Assembly: GCF_001625355.1 (NCBI RefSeq)
Contig: NZ_JSEE01000018.1
Coordinates: forward strand, 1-64,000
Reading direction: 5' to 3'
DNA from: Marinomonas sp. TW1
GTDB taxonomy: Bacteria; Pseudomonadota; Gammaproteobacteria; Pseudomonadales; Marinomonadaceae
DNA length: 64,000 bases
This document shows positions 36,219-44,419 of the stretch, in pieces; position 1 is the stretch's first letter, and every line of letters starts with the position of its first letter. Under the pieces are notes generated by a model, which was not told the origin of the DNA, made no database searches, and was given only the letters and a program-made list of their open reading frames with translations. The position numbers and the translations under genes are program-made.

Positions 36219-37838
36219 ATGACAACCAACTTGAACTGGTGGAAAGGCGGGATCATTTATCAAATTTACCCGCGTAGTTTTATGGATGCGAATGGCGACG
36301 GTGTGGGCGACTTGGTGGGTATCACTAGTAAGCTAGACTATGTTGCTTCGTTGGGTGTGGATGCCATTTGGTTATCTCCTATCTTTACTTCACCAATGAA
36401 AGATTTTGGTTATGACGTCTCGGATTACTGTGACATTGATCCTATGTTCGGTAGCTTGGGCGATTTCAAAAAGCTTGTGAATCGTGCTCACGATTTGAAT
36501 TTGAAAGTGATGATTGATCAGGTGATCAGCCACTCGTCTGATGTGCATCCATGGTTTGAGGAAAGCCGTCAGGACAAGACCAATCCAAAAGCGGATTGGT
36601 ATGTTTGGGCGGATCCTAAGCCAGACGGTTCACCACCAAATAATTGGTTGTCTATCTTTGGTGGTAGCGCATGGAAATGGGACAGTCGTCGTTTGCAATA
36701 CTACTTGCACAACTTCTTAGAATCTCAGCCAGACATGAACTTCCATCATCCTGAAGTACGTAAAGCGCATTTAGACAATATGCGTTTCTGGTTAGAGTTG
36801 GGGGTTGATGGTTTCCGTCTGGACACAGTGAATTTCTATTTTCACAGTGAAGGTTTGGAAGACAATCCGCCAGTGCCACCAGGTGAGCCAAAAACTAAAG
36901 GAGCACCGGAGGACAATCCATACACATACCAGCGCCACGTATATGACTTGAGTCGCCCAGAGAACTTGGCATTCCTTAAAGAGTTGCGTGCGCTGATGGA
37001 CGAGTTCCCAGGCAGTACAACGGTGGGTGAAATCGGTGACGACTTCCCTCTAAATCGCATGGCTGAGTACACGTCAGGTGGCGATAAACTGCACATGGCG
37101 TACACGTTTGACTTATTGAACAAGCCACACTCCCCAGCTTACATCCGCGATGTACTAAAAAACATGCAAGATATTGTTGGTGATGGTTGGCCATGTTGGG
37201 CCGTTTCAAACCATGATGTGGTGCGTGCGCGTACTCGTTGGGGCGCAGATGAAGACGGTGAAGCTTACCCATTAATTACCACGGCATTGATTGCCTCTAT
37301 TCGTGGTAGCGTTTGTTTGTATCAAGGTGAAGAGCTTGGTTTGCCTGAGGCAGAAGTACCGTATGAGCGTATTCAGGATCCATATGGTTTTCCTCTGTGG
37401 CCAGTCTTTAAAGGCCGTGATGGTTGCCGTACGCCTATGGTGTGGGAAAACAAAGCTCAGGGTGGTTTCTCTACTATCGAGCCTTGGCTGCCAGTGGATA
37501 AAGACCATCTGCCATTAAGTGTGGCGGAGCAAGAAGCCAACGCAGATTCTTTACTGCACAAAATGCGTCAGTTTATTAAATGGCGTCAACAGCAACCAGC
37601 ACTGGTGAATGGTGAGTTAACGCAAATCGACGTTGCTAACGGTGAATTGATTGCCTTTGTTCGTGATTACCAAGAGGAATCTTTGCTTGTGGTATTGAAC
37701 ATGACAAGTGAAGAACAAGTTGCCACCTTGAGTTCAGGTGACGTTGAGCTTCTTGAAGGTCACGGTTTCCAGTGCCAGTTGTCGGGTCAAACTTTGACCT
37801 TACCTGCTTATCAAGCTTGCTACGCGCGTCTGCGTTAA
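36219..37838 (+). CDS. aglA: GH13 alpha-glucosidase
   Basis: A 539-residue cytosolic glycoside hydrolase without signal peptide. GH13 regions: KGGIIYQIYPRSFMDANGDG at the N-terminus, region II GVDGFRLDTVNF with the nucleophile aspartate, region III with acid/base glutamate in TTVGEIGDD, and region IV SNHDVV with the transition-state aspartate. It resembles AglA-type exo-alpha-glucosidases of alpha-proteobacteria, which split sucrose, maltose and similar imported sugars. Ribosome site TTGGAGAG. Direct linkage to the Agl importer supports the role. Confidence 0.92.
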   Translation: MTTNLNWWKGGIIYQIYPRSFMDANGDGVGDLVGITSKLDYVASLGVDAIWLSPIFTSPMKDFGYDVSDYCDIDPMFGSLGDFKKLVNRAHDLNLKVMIDQVISHSSDVHPWFEESRQDKTNPKADWYVWADPKPDGSPPNNWLSIFGGSAWKWDSRRLQYYLHNFLESQPDMNFHHPEVRKAHLDNMRFWLELGVDGFRLDTVNFYFHSEGLEDNPPVPPGEPKTKGAPEDNPYTYQRHVYDLSRPENLAFLKELRALMDEFPGSTTVGEIGDDFPLNRMAEYTSGGDKLHMAYTFDLLNKPHSPAYIRDVLKNMQDIVGDGWPCWAVSNHDVVRARTRWGADEDGEAYPLITTALIASIRGSVCLYQGEELGLPEAEVPYERIQDPYGFPLWPVFKGRDGCRTPMVWENKAQGGFSTIEPWLPVDKDHLPLSVAEQEANADSLLHKMRQFIKWRQQQPALVNGELTQIDVANGELIAFVRDYQEESLLVVLNMTSEEQVATLSSGDVELLEGHGFQCQLSGQTLTLPAYQACYARLR

Positions 37839-37985
37839 GAAAAATTCACGAAAGCCGCATGATGCTTTTAAAGTGAATGTGGCTATTCGTACTTTTTAGA
37901 AAGCTTGATAGAATGTTTGAGTCTTATCCAGGGTGTCAAATGGACTATTGGGTGGGTAAGACTCTTAATTCTAGTGAGTGCTTGT

Positions 37986-39044
37986 ATGAAAAAAAGTATA
38001 AAAAAACTGACCTTAAAAGACGTTGCAGAACGTTTGGAGGTATCAACGGCAACCATCTCAAATGCCTTTAATCGTCCTGATCAACTGTCAGCCAGTTTGC
38101 GCGAAAATATTCTGAGTGAATGTGAGAAGATGGGCTATTTTGGTCCCAATGCCGCCGCAAGAAGTCTACGCACTGGGCGAACAGGGATTGTTGGCATCGT
38201 ATTGTCAGATGATTTAAGTTACAGCTTAACGGATCCAGTCGCGAATCAGTTTCTGAAGGGCATGGCTGAGATATTTGAAGCCAATGAATATAACATGCTG
38301 CTGTTGTCTTCCGACGAAGTGGAACAAGATGCACAAAGCCGCATGCAATCTTCTATGGTGGATGGTTTTATTGTTTACGGCCATAAACCTCAACAGTGCA
38401 TTAATGCACCTTGGTTAATGCCAAACAAAAATATCATTACCGTTGACAGTTTTATTCCCGGTACGACCTCGGTGAATGTGGAAAACCACAGTGGTGCTTA
38501 CATCATTGCGAAACATGCCTTGCAGCACCAGCCTGAAACCGTCGCCATTCTAGGGTTGAGTCTGTTAGACACCGACAGGGTTTGTCGGATTCGTGAAGAT
38601 GAGTTGTTTGATCGTGCAGCTTCTATTTCGATTCAGCGATTGTACGGTTATTTTGAAGCCCTAAAAGAGCATCAAATCACCGTGCCATCTGAGTGCATCT
38701 GGAACATTCCTGAGAACAATCATAAATTGGCGTATCAAGCGGCTCGTGAAGCGCTTACCATGGCCAATCGCCCTAAGCTATTGCTTTGTATGAGTGACTG
38801 CATTGCCATTGCGGCGGTTCAAGCGGCGCTGCAACTTGGCATTCGTGTTCCTGAAGACCTTCAGGTGGTGGGCTTTGATGGGATTGCCGAAAGTGAGAAT
38901 TTTCATCCATCGATCACCACGATTCATCAGCAAACCGTGGAGAAAGGTCGAGTCGCCGCGGAAGTGTTCTTAGGCTTACGTGAAGCCAAAGATGTGGTGC
39001 TAGAAACTGAGTTAGTCATCCGCGAGAGCTGTCCCGCTTTGTAA
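37986..39044 (+). CDS. LacI family regulator of the alpha-glucoside genes
   Basis: The ATG at 37986 (MKKSIKKLTLKDVAE) is chosen: it puts the helix-turn-helix at residues 8-30 (LTLKDVAERLEVSTATISNA), the normal place; the frame extends 27 codons upstream without homology-like sequence. It has 352 residues with a periplasmic-binding-protein-like sensor domain ending in ELVIRESCPAL. It lies last in the agl-like cluster and converges on the exonuclease gene 7 bp away. It corresponds in position and type to AglR, a repressor in Sinorhizobium. Confidence 0.9.
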   Translation: MKKSIKKLTLKDVAERLEVSTATISNAFNRPDQLSASLRENILSECEKMGYFGPNAAARSLRTGRTGIVGIVLSDDLSYSLTDPVANQFLKGMAEIFEANEYNMLLLSSDEVEQDAQSRMQSSMVDGFIVYGHKPQQCINAPWLMPNKNIITVDSFIPGTTSVNVENHSGAYIIAKHALQHQPETVAILGLSLLDTDRVCRIREDELFDRAASISIQRLYGYFEALKEHQITVPSECIWNIPENNHKLAYQAAREALTMANRPKLLLCMSDCIAIAAVQAALQLGIRVPEDLQVVGFDGIAESENFHPSITTIHQQTVEKGRVAAEVFLGLREAKDVVLETELVIRESCPAL

Positions 39045-39051
39045 GGGCTGT

Positions 39052-39762
39052 TTAAAGCCAATAGTCGCTAATGTCGGCATTTACATCCATATGATAAGCA
39101 ATTTGGGCTTGCAGTAACTCAGCAGATGATAAGGCATCCGTAAGGGCATGGTGAGCCTTGTACCTAGGTAAATGATAACGTTGTCGGCAAGCATCCAAAC
39201 GCAATGATGGTGGCTTGCCAAAACGCTTCCACCAAGGTTTGTGTTGTACTTGTCGCTCGATGTCCATGGTGTCTAGCACGGGAAAATATAATGGGTAACC
39301 GTAGCGTTTAAGTGAGGCCTCTAGTAGGAACTGACGCTCAATCGAGACACAATGTACGACAACCACTTGTTGAATCAGGGTGTCTAAAATCTCATCCAAA
39401 ATACTGTCCAATCTTGGCGCTTGCGCCAATTCAGCGTGAGTAATTTCATGAATGGTCACGGATTCGGCGTGTAAATCATGCTTGGGCTTGGCCATCCAAT
39501 AACGTGCGCCCTGACAGCGAATTGCATTATGGGTCATGGGAATTAACCCCAAACTGATAATCTCATCGATTTTTGGGTCTAGTCCTGTGGTTTCCAAATC
39601 CAATGCGAGTAAGGGGGCGTCTTTGAGTGGCGTTGTGGCATGGATCATCCCCGCTTGATAGTAACGTTTTAGGGCGCCTTCTGGTGCTTCCTCAGCCCAT
39701 TGTTCAAAGTTAGCTTGCCAATCTTGAAAGGAAACGTTTTTGTTGAATTCAATGTTAGCCAT
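39052..39762 (-). CDS. DnaQ-like 3'-5' exonuclease
   Basis: A 236-residue DEDDh-type exonuclease. ExoI motif: LLALDLETTGLDP with the D-x-E pair; the acidic ExoII region follows VVVHCVSIERQF; ExoIII has H-H-A-L-T-D-A. The start is ATG at 39762. The gene begins 3 bp after the stop of the cNMP/CBS/DUF294 gene and surely shares its transcript. This two-gene pair is widespread in marine gammaproteobacteria, usually near acetate or solute symporters. The biological substrate is not known; it is not the replicative epsilon subunit by context. Confidence 0.88.
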   Translation of the reverse strand: MANIEFNKNVSFQDWQANFEQWAEEAPEGALKRYYQAGMIHATTPLKDAPLLALDLETTGLDPKIDEIISLGLIPMTHNAIRCQGARYWMAKPKHDLHAESVTIHEITHAELAQAPRLDSILDEILDTLIQQVVVVHCVSIERQFLLEASLKRYGYPLYFPVLDTMDIERQVQHKPWWKRFGKPPSLRLDACRQRYHLPRYKAHHALTDALSSAELLQAQIAYHMDVNADISDYWL

Positions 39763-39765
39763 AAT

Positions 39766-41622
39766 TTAACTGCGTTTACCGGCATAGCGAAATTTAATGA
39801 ACTCTTGTTGGCGCGCCACTATGTCAAAAGCATCCCTGAGATGGCGTTTTTCGAAAGAGGACAAGTTGGCTGGATTAACATGATTGTTGGGCGTTTCTCC
39901 AGCATCAATTTGGTCTTTCTGGTGACGAATACGTACCATGCCAATCATTTCTAAGGCGAGGGCCAAATCTTTTGCTCGTCCATCTGGAAGAAGCCCTTCT
40001 GCTTCAATGTCTTCGAGTCGCTCTAAGGTATTGAGTTTATCACTGCCAATCGCCAAGGCATGCACGCGGACTATGTCGATAATCGGTGCAATGCCTCTTT
40101 CTTTTAAGTTAAAGGTACGTGATTGTTTGCCTTCACCGTCCAAGACAAACTGCCGGAAGAAGCCTAGTGGGGGCTTTCTTTGGTTTGCATTGCGGGCCAT
40201 GAAGGTCAAAAAGCCGGAATGCGCTTTGGCTTCTGCCCGAATGTGACGATTGAGTTTGGTGGCCAGAGTTTTGTCCCCATAAATACCGCGTAAATCGAAG
40301 AAAATAGACAAACGCAGTAACGCTTCCGCTTTTGGCTCACGTATCCAGTCGGTAAAATATTGCTTCCACACAGAGATCGGCTGACGCCAGCGAGGATTCG
40401 ACGCCATAATGTCGCCGCTACACAAATCATAGCCACATTTGTCCAGATTCTGACACACCCATTCACTGAGTTGCTCGAAATACTCTCCGTGAAGGCTTTC
40501 ATCGTACTTATCACTGAGAATCAAGGCATTATCTTGGTCTGTCTTTATGATTTGTTCTTCTCGCGCTTGTGAACCTAGGGCGACAAAACAATAGGGCACG
40601 GGCGGTTTACCAAATTGGTCTTCTGCTAACTGCAATAAACGTTTCACAAAAGCAGTGCCAATGTGTGACATGGCATTGCCTATCATCTGTGTATTGGCAT
40701 CAGCGACCACCAATTGTGTGAAGGTATGTGTCATCTTACGACTAATGGCTTGTAAACCTTCTATGCTGGATTGTTTAAAAATATCGCTGATTAAATAGAC
40801 ACTGCCGTGGCTTTCTTTTTGGACAATGTCGCCTGTGCTAACCACCCCAATGGGCCGATTGTCTTTAATGACGGGTAAGTGGTGAACGTTGCGCTCCATC
40901 ATTTTGAGTACGGCTTCAGAAGCATAGTCGCGACTGTCCATGACGATCGGGTCTGGTGTCATAATCTCCGAAATGGGCGTGTCCAAAGCGAGCCCTTTGG
41001 CTAAGGCTCGGGTGCGTAAATCACGATCAGTGACAATGCCGATCAACTCATCTTGTTCCGTAATCAACAAACTGGAAACGCGCTTTTCGGTCATGATTTG
41101 CGCTGCGGTGAGTATGTCTGAGTCGGCTTTTGCACTGACAGGCTGACGTCTTAATAAGCTGATGACGGGACAAGTCATTAAAGAAACATCGGAACTTTGT
41201 GAGTCCATGGCGAGACGTAGACGAACTTCTCGTGCGAGTTCGAAGAAGTCAGAGAAAGTATCGTTTTCTTCGTACAGTTTGAGAAACCAACGAGCAGGTA
41301 TGCGGTACAGTAAGCTGTCTTCGATGGCGCGCATCGATTGCGATGATTTACCTCCACGCAACAAAGAAGCGTAGCCAAATAACTCACCTTCGTTCATACG
41401 GCGAATGAGTTTGTCATTCTTGCTTAAGGCTTCAATGGCTCCACTGCGAATAAAAAACAAAGTATTGTTGAGTGTGCCTGGGGAAATAACCCATTCGCCT
41501 GCACGAACGTATTGGATTTCGATTTCCTTTGTCATCTCACTCAGCTGAGCTTCTTCTGCAATATCGTTGAAGGGCGCGTGCTGACAAATGGCTTCCAAAA
41601 TTTCAGTTAACTCAACGTCCAT
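39766..41622 (-). CDS. cNMP-binding/CBS/DUF294 nucleotidyltransferase-like protein
   Basis: The ATG at 41622 (MDVELTEILE) with an AAAAGG site is chosen; a 23-codon upstream extension overlaps the neighbouring gene. It has about 618 residues. Domains: cyclic-nucleotide-binding fold (about 10-130, with R-R-M-N-E-G-E-L-F-G-Y-A-S-L-L), a CBS pair (about 150-270), the DUF294 nucleotidyltransferase region (ALGSQAREEQIIKTDQDNAL, about residue 345, resembling G-S-x-A-R-x-E ... D-x-D) and DUF294_C (about 450-600). This is a likely nucleotide-sensing signal enzyme. The downstream exonuclease is its constant partner. Confidence 0.85.
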   Translation of the reverse strand: MDVELTEILEAICQHAPFNDIAEEAQLSEMTKEIEIQYVRAGEWVISPGTLNNTLFFIRSGAIEALSKNDKLIRRMNEGELFGYASLLRGGKSSQSMRAIEDSLLYRIPARWFLKLYEENDTFSDFFELAREVRLRLAMDSQSSDVSLMTCPVISLLRRQPVSAKADSDILTAAQIMTEKRVSSLLITEQDELIGIVTDRDLRTRALAKGLALDTPISEIMTPDPIVMDSRDYASEAVLKMMERNVHHLPVIKDNRPIGVVSTGDIVQKESHGSVYLISDIFKQSSIEGLQAISRKMTHTFTQLVVADANTQMIGNAMSHIGTAFVKRLLQLAEDQFGKPPVPYCFVALGSQAREEQIIKTDQDNALILSDKYDESLHGEYFEQLSEWVCQNLDKCGYDLCSGDIMASNPRWRQPISVWKQYFTDWIREPKAEALLRLSIFFDLRGIYGDKTLATKLNRHIRAEAKAHSGFLTFMARNANQRKPPLGFFRQFVLDGEGKQSRTFNLKERGIAPIIDIVRVHALAIGSDKLNTLERLEDIEAEGLLPDGRAKDLALALEMIGMVRIRHQKDQIDAGETPNNHVNPANLSSFEKRHLRDAFDIVARQQEFIKFRYAGKRS

Positions 41623-41633
41623 AACTAGGCCTT

Positions 41634-42200
41634 TTAAGTGAGTTGCGGAGTGATAATGGTGACGATACCTATGATGATAAAGAGTATGCAAGCCAGTTTT
41701 CGTGTGTAGTTGGCGTCGACTTTATCCATCAACCAGCGTCCAGCAAAGACCACAGGAACGTTGGCCATCATCATACCCAAGGTAGAGCCTATCAAGACCG
41801 CCCATACACCGCCATAGTGAGCGCCTAATAATACCGTGGCAATTTGTGTTTTATCGCCGATTTCAGCTAGGAAAAACAGCATGAAAGTGGCGCAGAAAGC
41901 CCCGTATTTTAATAATGGATTTTCCTCACTATCGTCTTTATCAGGGATCAATAGCCAAAAACCGACCGCGATGAAACTGAATCCCACAATCCAGCTAGCA
42001 AAATAGGTTGGAATCCATGTCGCAAGGGCAGAACCGAACCAGGCTGACATAGCATGATTTAATAATGTCGCGATTAGGATACCGAGCACAATGGGGGTTT
42101 TTGAGGCAAATCGTGTTGCTAGAAAGAGCGCCAAGAGTTGGGTTTTATCACCCATTTCGGCTAATGCAACGGTTGAAGTAGAAGTAAACAACGCTTCCAT
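41634..42200 (-). CDS. TMEM165/GDT1 family manganese exporter
   Basis: A 188-residue, six-helix inner-membrane protein of the UPF0016 family. Both copies of the family motif E-x-G-D-K-T are present: LAEMGDKTQLLAL (helix 1) and LAEIGDKTQIATVL (helix 4). Bacterial members such as MneA export Mn2+. A yybP-ykoY-type manganese riboswitch lies directly upstream, strong independent support. The stop is 12 bp from the start of the DUF294 gene. Confidence 0.92.
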   Translation of the reverse strand: MEALFTSTSTVALAEMGDKTQLLALFLATRFASKTPIVLGILIATLLNHAMSAWFGSALATWIPTYFASWIVGFSFIAVGFWLLIPDKDDSEENPLLKYGAFCATFMLFFLAEIGDKTQIATVLLGAHYGGVWAVLIGSTLGMMMANVPVVFAGRWLMDKVDANYTRKLACILFIIIGIVTIITPQLT

Positions 42201-42264
42201 TTTGTGATGTTCCTAGGTGGGCGATAATACAAAAGACAAACAACTTGAGCCCACCAGAGTCAAG

Positions 42265-42392
42265 TTCTTGTCTTAAGTCTCATCAATCCTGCGAATGGCG
42301 TCAGGACTTCCTTGCCATGAGCATGTGGCTCAATTATGTTGACAAAGAATCTTTGCGAATAGCAAAGAAGATTACTCCCCTAAGATGGAGAG
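42265..42392 (-). ncRNA. yybP-ykoY manganese riboswitch
   Basis: On the minus strand the conserved core elements appear in order: CTTAGGGGAGTA (around 42371-42384), GTCAACATA (about 42330), then GGCAAGGAAGTCCTGACG with the closing strand. TCTTA and TAAGA arms at 42381-42385 and 42271-42275 can close stem P1. A hairpin AACTTGA/TCAAGTT with a T-rich tail follows at 42242-42266. GGTGGGC in its loop is complementary to GCCCACC next to the ribosome site (42216-42222), so the expression platform could act on transcription or translation. The class senses Mn2+. Confidence 0.88.
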
Positions 42393-42422
42393 ATGATAGT
42401 GTATTTTGCGTACAGAAACAAG

Positions 42423-42446
42423 AAGGGCGGCCGAAGCCGCCCTTTG
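42423..42446 (-). terminator. Terminator after the BCCT gene
   Basis: AAGGGCGGC / GCCGCCCTT with a 4-nt CGAA/TTCG loop, 16 bp after the stop. The T-run is short on the minus strand. Confidence 0.7.
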
Positions 42447-42461
42447 CCTATCTGTTAAGTT

Positions 42462-44045
42462 TTACTTATACAGATGCATATCACTGCTTAAACCTTTCCA
42501 CAAACTGACACACATAACCAGCATCAATAAGGTGAATGGTAAGCCAATGGTGATCGCTGCCGCTTGAATCGCGCCTAGCGCTTCTGAGCCACCACCAACT
42601 AGTAAGGCAATTGCAATGATGCCTTCCAAGACCGCCCAGAACACACGTTGAATCATCGGAGCATCGGTTTTACCGCCAGCGGTAATACCATCGATGACTA
42701 ACGAGCCTGAGTCAGAAGAGGTCACAAAGAAGACCAAGACAAGAATGATACCCACGAACGAGGTAATGGCCGTTAATGGAAGGTGTTCAAACATTTGGAA
42801 CATAGCCAAAGAAGAATCACTGATACCATTGGCTAATTCGCCAACACCGTTTTGAACTTGTTCCAGCGCCGATCCACCGAACACAGACATCCAAACCAGT
42901 GTGACCAACGTTGGTACAAGTAATACCGCGATAATGAATTCACGTACGGTACGACCACGAGAAACGCGTGCAATAAACATCCCGACGAAAGGTGACCAGG
43001 AGATCCACCAAGCCCAGTAGAATACAGTCCAGCCATGGTAGAAGGTTTCATCTTCACGGCCAATCCAGTTACTTAGAGGGATGATGTGTTCAACATAGTT
43101 CAGTAAGAAAGAGCCCATTGCTGCGAAGATGGCACCAGTATGGCCAACAATCACGATGAAGATAGCCAATGCAGCAGCGATGATCATGTTGACATTGGAA
43201 AGCAGTTTCACACCACCTTCAAGACCTCGAGCAACAGAGATAATGGCAATCGCGGTCACACCACAGATCACAACAATTTGGGTCGTGAGTGTGTTTGGAA
43301 TATCGAACAAGAAGTTCAAACCGCTGGTGGCTTGCTGTGCACCAAAACCAAGAGAGGTAGCAAGACCAAAGATGGTTGCAATGACCGAAATGATGTCGAT
43401 AAAGTGACCAATAACGCCCCATACTTTTTCACCGAATAATGGGTAAAAAGCAGAACGGATGGTAAGAGGTAGCCCTTTGTTGTAAGCAAAGAAAGCCAAT
43501 GAAAGTGCAACGACGGCGTAAATGGCCCAAGGGTGAAGTCCCCAGTGGAACATAGTGGCGCCCATGGCCAGATCTTTTGCTTCAGGGGTGTTTTTCATGA
43601 CCTCGAACGGTGTGCCGTACCAACCTGTGTAGTACGCGACAGGCTCCGCCACACTCCAGAACATCAGACCAATACCCATACCAGCAGCGAACAGCATGGA
43701 GAACCAAGTGATGGTTGAGTGCTCTGCTTTCGCTTCGGTACCACCAAGACGGATGCGGCCAAAAGGCAATAGAATCAAAGCCAAACAAAATAGAACAAAG
43801 ATGTTACCAGCAACCATGAAGAACCAGTCAAAGTTATTAATTGACCAGCTTTTGGCACCGGAAAGAACGGCACTTGCATCGGCAGGGAACAAGATACTAC
43901 CAAGAATGAAGGCCAAGATGATCAAGGCGCTGGTGGTGAAGACTGGGTTTAGGACGTCTAAACCAAGGAATTGGATATTGTCCTGTCCAACCTTGTAAGA
44001 CGTGTTGTACTCCGCCCGACCACTGTCAGGTGCTTTATTGCTCAT
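42462..44045 (-). CDS. BCCT family betaine/choline/carnitine transporter
   Basis: A 527-residue secondary transporter with twelve predicted helices. The glycine motif GMGIGLMFWSVAEP (helix 3) and the signature helix 8 region FYWAWWISWSPFVGMFIARV are those of the family. The GMGIG form is that of sodium-coupled betaine carriers such as BetP, so an osmolyte (betaine, choline, DMSP or ectoine) is likely. C-terminal osmosensing extension is short. Monocistronic, with a long upstream region carrying an unusual inverted repeat. Confidence 0.93.
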   Translation of the reverse strand: MSNKAPDSGRAEYNTSYKVGQDNIQFLGLDVLNPVFTTSALIILAFILGSILFPADASAVLSGAKSWSINNFDWFFMVAGNIFVLFCLALILLPFGRIRLGGTEAKAEHSTITWFSMLFAAGMGIGLMFWSVAEPVAYYTGWYGTPFEVMKNTPEAKDLAMGATMFHWGLHPWAIYAVVALSLAFFAYNKGLPLTIRSAFYPLFGEKVWGVIGHFIDIISVIATIFGLATSLGFGAQQATSGLNFLFDIPNTLTTQIVVICGVTAIAIISVARGLEGGVKLLSNVNMIIAAALAIFIVIVGHTGAIFAAMGSFLLNYVEHIIPLSNWIGREDETFYHGWTVFYWAWWISWSPFVGMFIARVSRGRTVREFIIAVLLVPTLVTLVWMSVFGGSALEQVQNGVGELANGISDSSLAMFQMFEHLPLTAITSFVGIILVLVFFVTSSDSGSLVIDGITAGGKTDAPMIQRVFWAVLEGIIAIALLVGGGSEALGAIQAAAITIGLPFTLLMLVMCVSLWKGLSSDMHLYK

Positions 44046-44173
44046 AATATTCTCCTGATGAAGTGAAACTTTTCCAATCTCTCAATGTGCAACAACATGC
44101 GTGAATATCACGGCTTATCACTTAACCCTATAAGAATAATGCTTCTTAAATTGTTCTTTAAGCGACGTATTTT

Positions 44174-44246
44174 GTTCTGTTTTGGATCATGGGAATGCTT
44201 AGCATAGCCCTCGGCTTACAAGGAAACTCATGGTTCAAAACAGAAC
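44174..44246 (+). other. Structured inverted repeat, candidate RNA element
   Basis: Arms 44174-44192 and 44228-44246 pair over 19 positions; three are G-T, allowed only if the plus strand is the RNA. The enclosed 35 nt contain two mini-hairpins (ATGC-tta-GCAT and AGCC-ctc-GGCT). A plus-strand terminator lies 67 bp downstream. There is no gene on this strand. It may be a small RNA, part of the BCCT upstream control region, or a MITE-like element. I recognise no family. Confidence 0.5.
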
Positions 44247-44312
44247 GCAATTAAGCGTTTAACATTGAAATTTTGGTTGGAAAAGTCACTAATTTGATAT
44301 TCCAATTAAGCC

Positions 44313-44341
44313 AAAAAAGGCCATCGAAGACGGCCTTTTTT
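44313..44341. terminator. Bidirectional terminator after hemW
   Basis: AAAAAAGGCC and GGCCTTTTTT flank a 9-nt loop. It works on both strands: for hemW on the minus strand, and for any plus-strand transcript across 44174-44246. Confidence 0.8.
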
Positions 44342-44419
44342 GAATTATCGGGGCAAGAGTTACATCAATTTAGTTAGATGTCAAATTATAGTAAATGCGA
44401 TGCACTCTTGATGCCGTAA

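Noticed and set aside
42245..42508. 87-codon plus-strand frame across the Mn riboswitch
   Set aside because: It overlaps the riboswitch and the BCCT 3' end and has no ribosome site. The riboswitch explains the conservation here.
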